Shown here: piece by piece, positions 1 through 5,043 of the stretch | Layout of the letters: every line of letters starts with the position of its first letter | Numbering within the stretch: position 1 is the first letter of the stretch | Source: Candidatus Gastranaerophilales bacterium | GTDB lineage: Bacteria; Cyanobacteriota; Vampirovibrionia; Gastranaerophilales; Gastranaerophilaceae | Assembly (NCBI GenBank): GCA_021201175.1 | Contig: JAJQFK010000086.1 | Coordinates: forward strand, 1-5,839 | Length of the DNA: 5,839 bases | Direction of reading: 5' to 3' | Made by a program: the position numbers and the translations under genes | Notes under the pieces: model-generated | Seen by the model: the letters and a program-made list of their open reading frames with translations, nothing else | Databases searched by the model: none | Told to the model about the DNA's origin: nothing

Positions 1-1592
1 CAAATAAGTCGGATAATAATATCGTTTTGATTTCAAATAACAAAGAATATTCACTGGGTACATTGAAAAAGATAATTGCCTTTAGAATTAGAGAAATTGA
101 AACTTATAAGCAAAGTGTTGTTATTTGTGATGAAAATTGTTTTTCTTTTATAATTAACTTTTTCGCGGCAATATTTGCAAAGAAAAACATATATTTAGTA
201 AGCGATAAACAAAAAATTGAAAAATTAGATTGCGATTATGATATTCTGCCTGCCGGACAATTTAAAATGGCAGATGATTTTGAATTTCCAAAAGTAAATG
301 CAAAAGAAATTATTATAAATTTCTTTACTTCCGGTACTTCAAGTCAGCCGAAATGTATCAAAAAGACATTATTTAATCTTATATCTGAAGGAACAGATGT
401 TGCAAAAGATTTGAATATCAAAGAACCAAAGTTAATTGCAGCTTCAACGACAACAATGTGTCATTTGTTTGGAATGACATTTCATTTAATGTTTCCCTTG
501 TGCAACGGACACATTATAAACACAGACAGAATTATTTATCCGGATTCTATAAATATCAAAAATTGCTTTTTGGTTTCAACTCCTGTTTTTCTAAATTCGG
601 TTGAAAGGCATTTAATTGAGTTTAAAGTTCCCCCAAAATATATCATTTCGGCAGGCGCAAAATTACCAAATACTACTTTTGAATATTTGAATAAAAATTC
701 AAACGTTATTGAAATATACGGAAGCAGCGAAACAGGTGTTATTGCTCACAGAGAAAGTGCAAAAGAAGATTTCTTAACAGTATTTTCAAAAGTGAATATA
801 AATAAAAATTTTGAAGAAATTGAAGTAAGTTCTGACTATATTTATGAAAAAACAATTAAGATTCCGGATAATTTAATAATTGACGGAAATAAAGTAATGG
901 TTCAAAACAGAACAGACCGTGTATTAAAAGTGTATGAAAAAAGAGTATCGGCTGAAGAAATTGAGCAAAATTTACAGAATAATAAATATATTAATAACGC
1001 ATACTGTTTCAAACACGGTGAAAAATTAGCTTGTATCGTATCGTTAACAGAAAAAGGAAAAGATTTCATTGTTCAATACGGAATTATAAAATTACAAAAA
1101 CATTTGAAACAATTCATAAGACAATATTCAAGTATAACTCCGCAAAAATGGCATTTTTCAGACGAAATACCAATGTTAAATACCGGAAAAATAGATAAAG
1201 CGGCAATAGAACATATATTTACGGTCAATTGCTCTTTTCCTGTAATTTTAGACAGAAAAATTCAAGAAAATGAAGCAGTCTATAAACTTTTCTTTTTTAG
1301 ACAATGTAATTTCTTTGAAGGTCATTTTCCGAATTTTCCTATTGTACCCGGAGTTGCCCAATTATATCTGGCGGGTGAATTTGCTAAATATGCATGGGGA
1401 AATAATTGCAGCGGAGGTCAATTAAAAAAAATTAAATTTACCAATATTATTGAACCTGATAATATAATTTATCTAAATTTGAAAAATAATGAAAATTTTG
1501 TTAATTATAAATATTATGACGAATACAAAATTTATTCTTCCGGTTCATTACCTTATATAAATGTATTTGAAAAAACAGAGGCGGTTAAATGA
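1..1592 (+). CDS. Aryl/acyl adenylate-forming ligase fused to ApeI/FabZ-like dehydratase domain (5' end probably outside window)
   Basis: Two-domain protein; numbering here is from the TTG codon at 27. Residues about 1-400 form an ANL-superfamily adenylation domain. It has the phosphate-loop motif TSGTSSQPK (101-109), the A5 motif IYGSSETG (230-237), the A8 hinge RTDRVLKVYEKRVS (295-308) and the A10 motif LNTGKID with the catalytic lysine K388. Residues about 405-510 form a hot-dog dehydratase domain with FEGHFPNFPIVPGVAQ (430-445) and the candidate catalytic H433. In APE clusters such ligases activate the aromatic starter acid with ATP for transfer to a carrier protein, and ApeI-type domains dehydrate beta-hydroxyacyl chains; the exact substrate cannot be read here. 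The frame is open to the left edge, the first ATG comes only near residue 80, and the TTG at 27 has no Shine-Dalgarno. I therefore infer that the gene starts a short way left of the window. The stop overlaps the next start by 4 bp (ATGA). The position equivalent to the FabZ catalytic Glu (H+14) is Y447, so dehydratase activity is less certain than the fold. Confidence 0.9.
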   Translation, partial: NKSDNNIVLISNNKEYSLGTLKKIIAFRIREIETYKQSVVICDENCFSFIINFFAAIFAKKNIYLVSDKQKIEKLDCDYDILPAGQFKMADDFEFPKVNAKEIIINFFTSGTSSQPKCIKKTLFNLISEGTDVAKDLNIKEPKLIAASTTTMCHLFGMTFHLMFPLCNGHIINTDRIIYPDSINIKNCFLVSTPVFLNSVERHLIEFKVPPKYIISAGAKLPNTTFEYLNKNSNVIEIYGSSETGVIAHRESAKEDFLTVFSKVNINKNFEEIEVSSDYIYEKTIKIPDNLIIDGNKVMVQNRTDRVLKVYEKRVSAEEIEQNLQNNKYINNAYCFKHGEKLACIVSLTEKGKDFIVQYGIIKLQKHLKQFIRQYSSITPQKWHFSDEIPMLNTGKIDKAAIEHIFTVNCSFPVILDRKIQENEAVYKLFFFRQCNFFEGHFPNFPIVPGVAQLYLAGEFAKYAWGNNCSGGQLKKIKFTNIIEPDNIIYLNLKNNENFVNYKYYDEYKIYSSGSLPYINVFEKTEAVK

Positions 1593-2005
1593 GTTTATAT
1601 AGTTCTGAATTAGAAATTTTAGTACCATTTTATGACTTAGACCCAATGAATGTTGTCTGGCATGGAAATTATATAAAATATATGGAACAAGCCCGCTGTG
1701 ATATGTTCTCAAAACTCGGTTATACATACATTGATATGAGAAATGACTCCTATGCATATCTGATAGCGAAAATGAATACAAAATATATTAAACCTGCTTC
1801 GTTTGAACAAAAGCTTATAATAAAGACTTTTTTGAATGAAATTGAACCGGCAATTAATATAAAATATGAAATTTTTGATAAAATATCAGGAGATAAAATT
1901 TTTACAGCGAATACAATGCAAATAGCTGTTAATATAAAGACTATGCAAAGCGAATATAAGCCGCCTAAAAGATTGGTTGAAATATTGAGGCAAATAAATG
2001 AATAA
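1589..2005 (+). CDS. 4-hydroxybenzoyl-CoA-thioesterase-family (YbgC/FadM-like) hot-dog thioesterase of an APE cluster
   Basis: A 138-residue protein, normal length for a single-domain 4HBT/YbgC-type thioesterase. The N-terminal signature VPFYDLDPMNVVWHGNYIKYMEQAR (residues 12-36, split here as VPFYDLDPMN and VVWHGNYIKYMEQAR) contains D18. This aligns with the catalytic aspartate of the Pseudomonas 4-hydroxybenzoyl-CoA thioesterase (the D of its CDPAG motif) and is followed by the WHG segment and the long hot-dog helix. It has no signal peptide and should be cytoplasmic. It would hydrolyse acyl-CoA or acyl-ACP thioesters. In APE clusters such an enzyme sits just before the LolA/exporter pair and is thought to release or edit chains, but its substrate cannot be read from sequence. 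The start is supported by a GAGG Shine-Dalgarno at 1578-1581, seven bases before the ATG, and by the 4-bp ATGA overlap with the ligase gene. It overlaps the next gene by 8 bp. Confidence 0.88.
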   Translation: MSLYSSELEILVPFYDLDPMNVVWHGNYIKYMEQARCDMFSKLGYTYIDMRNDSYAYLIAKMNTKYIKPASFEQKLIIKTFLNEIEPAINIKYEIFDKISGDKIFTANTMQIAVNIKTMQSEYKPPKRLVEILRQINE

Positions 2006-2516
2006 AATATACTGCTTACTTTTAATATTTTTATTGTTTATTTCAGGTTCTGTTAACGCAAATCAAAACGATGCCGTAAAAATTGATTCTCTTATCAAAG
2101 AACTTCCCGAGTTTAACAGCATTTCTTGCAAATTCAAACAAGAAAAACAACTTCAAAATATTTCTAAACCAATTATTTCCGGAGGCAATTTCAAATTCAC
2201 GAAAAACGAAGGTATTGTTTTTGAAACTACTTATCCGATTAAATCCGAAGTATCTTATACAAATAAAAACTATAAACAAATAAATGAAATAATTAAAGCA
2301 ATTTCATCAAAAAACTATTCAAAAATTGAAAAAGAGTTCCTTATTTACTTTGAAAAAAAAGATTCAAACTGGAAATTAACACTAAAACCCGAACAAAATT
2401 CAAAAACTCAAGAGGTTTTAAACTCTATAACAATAGAAGGTTCAGAAATTATAAACAAAATTATAATTGACTTGAAAAACGGAAACAAAACGACAATATG
2501 GTTTATGACAGAATAA
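1998..2516 (+). CDS. LolA-like periplasmic outer-membrane lipoprotein carrier homologue
   Basis: A 172-residue protein with a clear signal peptide: one Lys near the start, a hydrophobic core over residues 4-18, and a likely type I cleavage after VNA (A21). No lipobox cysteine is seen at the cleavage site, so the mature protein (about 151 residues) should be soluble in the periplasm. The mature part has LolA-family hallmarks: a F-K-Q-E-K strand (residues 46-50), a following 'SGG-F-F' strand (about 60-67), and C-terminal strands ending KTTIWF. LolA proteins have a hydrophobic cavity that carries acylated molecules across the periplasm. The APE-cluster version is believed to help take the polyene lipid to the outer membrane. 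At 172 residues it is slightly shorter than typical LolA, apparently in the middle of the domain. A TTGAGG Shine-Dalgarno at 1985-1990 lies seven bases before the ATG. It overlaps the thioesterase gene by 8 bp and the exporter gene by 19 bp, so it is coupled to both. Confidence 0.82.
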   Translation: MNKIYCLLLIFLLFISGSVNANQNDAVKIDSLIKELPEFNSISCKFKQEKQLQNISKPIISGGNFKFTKNEGIVFETTYPIKSEVSYTNKNYKQINEIIKAISSKNYSKIEKEFLIYFEKKDSNWKLTLKPEQNSKTQEVLNSITIEGSEIINKIIIDLKNGNKTTIWFMTE

Positions 2517-4627
2517 AAATAATAAAATTGGTTTTAATGTTTATTTTATTGGCGGCTTTAATTATCGGAGCACTTTTGATAAAGCCAAATATTGAAACAA
2601 ATCTTATTCGCTCAATATTACCGCAATCGGTATGTAATAATACCGATATTGTAAAATTAGCTAATAAATCTTTGTCTTTGATAAAGGTCGTATTTGAAAC
2701 AGATGATATAGAAAGTTTAAACAAAATAAAACAAAGTTTTACGGAGAATATTAATAAACAAGAATTTGAGATTATTACTAATAATTCCGAAAGTATTTTA
2801 AATCTATATCTGTCTGCTCCTGAAAACTTTCTTTCTTACAATGACCGCCAATTACTAAAAAATAAGGAATACGAAAAACTATACCATAACAGCCTCATAA
2901 AATTGTATAATCCTGTTGAAGTGCAATTTGCCGCGTTCGATAAAGACCCTTATTTCCTTTTGAATTCATTTCTGGTTTCGTTAATACCAAACTCTAAAAC
3001 AGAGGATTTAAATAATAAAAGTTATGACTTTATAATATTGAAAATCAAAGATAACAACGGATTATCGCCAAGTCAATCAAATATTAAAGTTAAACAGCTT
3101 GTAAAATTGCAAAAAACTTTATCAACTGATAACACTAAAATTTATTTAGCCGGAACTCCCATACATTCATATTATGCAAGTGTCAATTCGATGATTGAAA
3201 TTAATATTATATGTGTGTTATCAACGCTGCTAATAATTGCTCTTGTTTATTTTTATTTTAGAAATTTTAAACTTCTGCTGCCAATTGCTTTAAGTATGAT
3301 TTTTGGTGTATTGTCCGGCTTTATTGCCGTAAGTTTATTATTTGATACATTTCAAACAATAACAATGGTGTTTTCTGCAACTTTGATTGGAATTGGTATT
3401 GATTATTCTTTTCATTATTTGTTTAACAAAGAACGTAATGCAAAATTTATTAAAAATTTATCACTGGGACTATTTACAACAACATCTGCCTTTGTTTTTC
3501 TTTATTTATCCGGAATAGAATTATTGCAGCAAATTGCCGTATTTATGATAATTGGCTTGATAACAATTTATCTATTTATTATAACATTTTATCCTTGTTT
3601 TAATTTTCCTGTTCCGAAAAATAATATACATATTAATATTCCAAAACCAATAAAGCCTTGGATAATTATAATACTGTTAATATGTATTGTTTTTGGCTTT
3701 TTCAAGCTTTCATTTAATGATTCTTTAACTGCTTTTTATACACCCGGCAAAGATTTAAAACAAGCAGAAATGTTATTCAATAAGGTTTCGGGACAAGATA
3801 ACCGGCAAATGAAAATGATAACTGTCAGCGGAAATTCCATTGAAGATATTTTACAAAAAGAAGAAAATATTACAGATGAATTGAATAAACAAAATATTGA
3901 ATATACGGCATTGTCTAAATATATTCCGTCCCTTAAAAGGCAACGGGAAAATACAAACTTAGTTAAAGAACTTTATAAAATCAATTTAAAAAGATTTAAC
4001 AATATTTTGAGTGATGAACAAATAAAAAATCTTCAAAAAACAGAATATTCCCCTGTATCTATGGATATTGACAATTTTAAACAATTGAAAAATTTTATGC
4101 TAAAAAATAACACTTCAATTATTTTTGTTAATGCAAAAGAACCATTGTTTACGGAAAATAATGTAAAAGTTATTGATTTAAATAAAGATGTTTCTTCTTA
4201 TTTAAAATCATATAGAATCACTTTATTGAAACTTTTGCCGATAGCTGTTCTGGTTGTGTGGATAATATTGTTTGCAGCTTATGGTAAACGATATTCATAT
4301 AAAATTATAGTTTCACCTTCTTTTGCCATTTTATCTGCAATAGGAGTTTCAGGTTTATTCGGGCAAGAAATAAATTTATTTAGCGTAATAGCTTTATTTT
4401 TAATTTTAGGATTTACGATAGATTATTCGATTTTTACTTTTGCTGACGGCAGAAAATCAGAAGATGCTATTTTGTGCTCTTTTACAACAACCGCATTTGT
4501 ATTTTTCTTGTTATCTTTTACAAAATTTAAATTAATAAGTTCCATATCATTAGTGCTGTTTATTGGGATATTAATTTCATATATTTGCAGAAAGGTATTG
4601 TTTTCTGACGAAACAGAACAAATATAA
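2498..4627 (+). CDS. MMPL/RND-family exporter (COG4258-like predicted exporter of APE clusters)
   Basis: A 709-residue inner-membrane protein with the duplicated RND plan. It has TM1 (about 10-29), a large periplasmic loop (about 30-233), TM2-TM6 (about 235-367), TM7 (387-403), a second periplasmic loop (404-574) and TM8-TM12 (about 575-698). Both halves carry the conserved transmembrane acidic motif: GIGIDYSFHY with D302 in TM4 and GFTIDYSIF with D642 in TM10. In RND/MMPL pumps this aspartate couples transport to proton flow. In APE clusters this pump follows a LolA-like gene and is presumed to extract the lipidic polyene from the inner membrane for delivery to the periplasmic carrier. It looks full-length but is at the short end for the family. 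The ATG at 2498 has no Shine-Dalgarno at normal distance (a GGA lies 14 bases upstream), so translation probably depends on coupling to the lolA-like gene, which it overlaps by 19 bp. ATG 2537 is in frame but would cut into TM1. Its last 205 bp are shared antisense with the facing phosphopantetheinyl transferase gene. Confidence 0.92.
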   Translation: MVYDRIKIIKLVLMFILLAALIIGALLIKPNIETNLIRSILPQSVCNNTDIVKLANKSLSLIKVVFETDDIESLNKIKQSFTENINKQEFEIITNNSESILNLYLSAPENFLSYNDRQLLKNKEYEKLYHNSLIKLYNPVEVQFAAFDKDPYFLLNSFLVSLIPNSKTEDLNNKSYDFIILKIKDNNGLSPSQSNIKVKQLVKLQKTLSTDNTKIYLAGTPIHSYYASVNSMIEINIICVLSTLLIIALVYFYFRNFKLLLPIALSMIFGVLSGFIAVSLLFDTFQTITMVFSATLIGIGIDYSFHYLFNKERNAKFIKNLSLGLFTTTSAFVFLYLSGIELLQQIAVFMIIGLITIYLFIITFYPCFNFPVPKNNIHINIPKPIKPWIIIILLICIVFGFFKLSFNDSLTAFYTPGKDLKQAEMLFNKVSGQDNRQMKMITVSGNSIEDILQKEENITDELNKQNIEYTALSKYIPSLKRQRENTNLVKELYKINLKRFNNILSDEQIKNLQKTEYSPVSMDIDNFKQLKNFMLKNNTSIIFVNAKEPLFTENNVKVIDLNKDVSSYLKSYRITLLKLLPIAVLVVWIILFAAYGKRYSYKIIVSPSFAILSAIGVSGLFGQEINLFSVIALFLILGFTIDYSIFTFADGRKSEDAILCSFTTTAFVFFLLSFTKFKLISSISLVLFIGILISYICRKVLFSDETEQI
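4423..4627. other. 205-bp tail-to-tail overlap of the exporter and phosphopantetheinyl transferase genes
   Basis: The last 68 codons of the exporter (TM10-TM12 and the tail) and the last 67 codons plus stop of the phosphopantetheinyl transferase use the same DNA on opposite strands. The phase is such that third codon positions pair with third codon positions. In that phase an antisense stop needs a TAN or CAN codon (Tyr, His, Gln or a stop) in the exporter. Such codons are scarce in membrane helices, which helps the antisense frame stay open. The transferase stop codon (TAA reading from 4425 to 4423) is made by the exporter codons GAT-TAT for Asp642-Tyr643, its conserved TM10 motif. No terminator hairpin was seen between the two genes. 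Confidence 0.85.
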
Positions 4628-5028
4628 TCACAATAAATAAACGTTTTTGTAAATGCCTGCACGTTGGATTTAAATTCCGCCTCATAAATTGTCCAAATTT
4701 GGTAAAATTCAAGTTTTGACAAATCTTCACAATTTAATTTGAGATATTTTGAAAGATTTTTAAAATCTCTTTCTTTTGTATATTCAATATCTATTCCTTT
4801 TCTAATTTTATCAATTGCAATTGCAATAATATCATTTGAATGACTAATGCTAAAATTCAAATTTCCGTTTGATAAATATGGCTTACCATTACGGATTTCA
4901 ATCGGGTCTGAAATTTTATAGAAGGTCTGTAAGATTTTTTTTAAAAGTATCTTTGAGTATTTGCGGTGCAATTTTCTCAATTCTAAGCCGGTTTTGTCTG
5001 TTTCCAATTTTATCAAATATATGTCCAT
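4423..5028 (-). CDS. 4'-phosphopantetheinyl transferase (Sfp/AcpT superfamily), with a non-homologous-looking C-terminal extension
   Basis: A 201-residue protein that would transfer phosphopantetheine from CoA onto a serine of apo-carrier proteins, here presumably the ACPs of the aryl polyene pathway. Family motifs appear in order: NGKPYL (47-52), the FSISHS block with H63 (59-64), GIDIEY (78-83) with the magnesium ligands D80 and E82, and WTIYEAEFK (112-120) with E116 and K120 matching the catalytic Glu and Lys of Sfp (E151, K155). The residue before the Glu is Tyr115 where Lys is common (WTxKEAxxK). The stretch DYICSVSS...LQIYEI (134-152) resembles the end of small members of this superfamily. 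The last 49 residues show no family motif and are antisense to the exporter's TM10-TM12, so they may be chance read-through. No Shine-Dalgarno precedes the ATG; an extended -10 element (5035-5043) predicts a leaderless mRNA. It is convergent with the exporter operon and divergent from the methyltransferase gene. Confidence 0.87.
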   Translation of the reverse strand: MDIYLIKLETDKTGLELRKLHRKYSKILLKKILQTFYKISDPIEIRNGKPYLSNGNLNFSISHSNDIIAIAIDKIRKGIDIEYTKERDFKNLSKYLKLNCEDLSKLEFYQIWTIYEAEFKSNVQAFTKTFIYCDYICSVSSENNTFLQIYEINIPINSTNDMELINLNFVKDNKKNTNAVVVKEHKIASSDFLPSAKVKIE

Positions 5029-5036
5029 GCTATAAT
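5028..5036 (+). promoter_or_regulatory. Extended -10 promoter (TGCTATAAT) for the methyltransferase gene, predicted leaderless
   Basis: A perfect TGN-TATAAT extended -10 element with the hexamer at 5031-5036. Counting the normal six bases after the hexamer puts +1 at 5043, the A of the methyltransferase ATG. No good -35 hexamer is visible 16-18 bases upstream (the sequence there is AT-rich, TTTATC-like), which extended -10 promoters can tolerate. No Shine-Dalgarno lies before the ATG. TATAAT occurs by chance in DNA this AT-rich, so the support comes from the TG extension, the exact spacing and the symmetry with the opposite strand. Confidence 0.6.
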
Positions 5037-5043
5037 CATAACA
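5035..5043 (-). promoter_or_regulatory. Extended -10 promoter (TGTTATGAT) for the phosphopantetheinyl transferase gene, predicted leaderless
   Basis: On the reverse strand, 5043 down to 5035 reads TGT-TATGAT, an extended -10 element with five of six consensus bases (hexamer 5040-5035). Six bases further on is 5028, the A of the phosphopantetheinyl transferase ATG, so transcription is predicted to begin at the start codon. It overlaps the opposite-strand hexamer by two bases (5035-5036). No clear -35 hexamer is seen, and its upstream region lies inside the methyltransferase coding sequence. Confidence 0.52.

Noticed and set aside
1459..1470. TATAAT-like hexamers elsewhere, for example inside the ligase gene
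   Set aside because: Such hexamers are common by chance in this AT-rich sequence and lack a TG extension, correct spacing to a start codon, or a matching gene boundary.
1548..1781. 77-codon reverse-strand open frame
   Set aside because: Lies antisense to the well-supported thioesterase gene, shows no recognisable domain, and would arise easily by chance; treated as a shadow.
2043..2283. Short open frames on both strands inside the LolA-like gene
   Set aside because: Composition is a low-complexity F/N/K/I mix typical of AT-rich shadow frames, and the LolA-like frame has a signal peptide and family motifs.
2503..2724. 73-codon reverse-strand open frame at the start of the exporter gene
   Set aside because: Antisense to TM1 and the first periplasmic segment of the exporter; no start signal or domain.
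4641..4665. AACGT...ACGTT inverted repeat just after the exporter stop, considered as a terminator
   Set aside because: The arms are five bases with a loop of about 15 and no convincing T-run after the stem; it also lies inside the phosphopantetheinyl transferase coding region.
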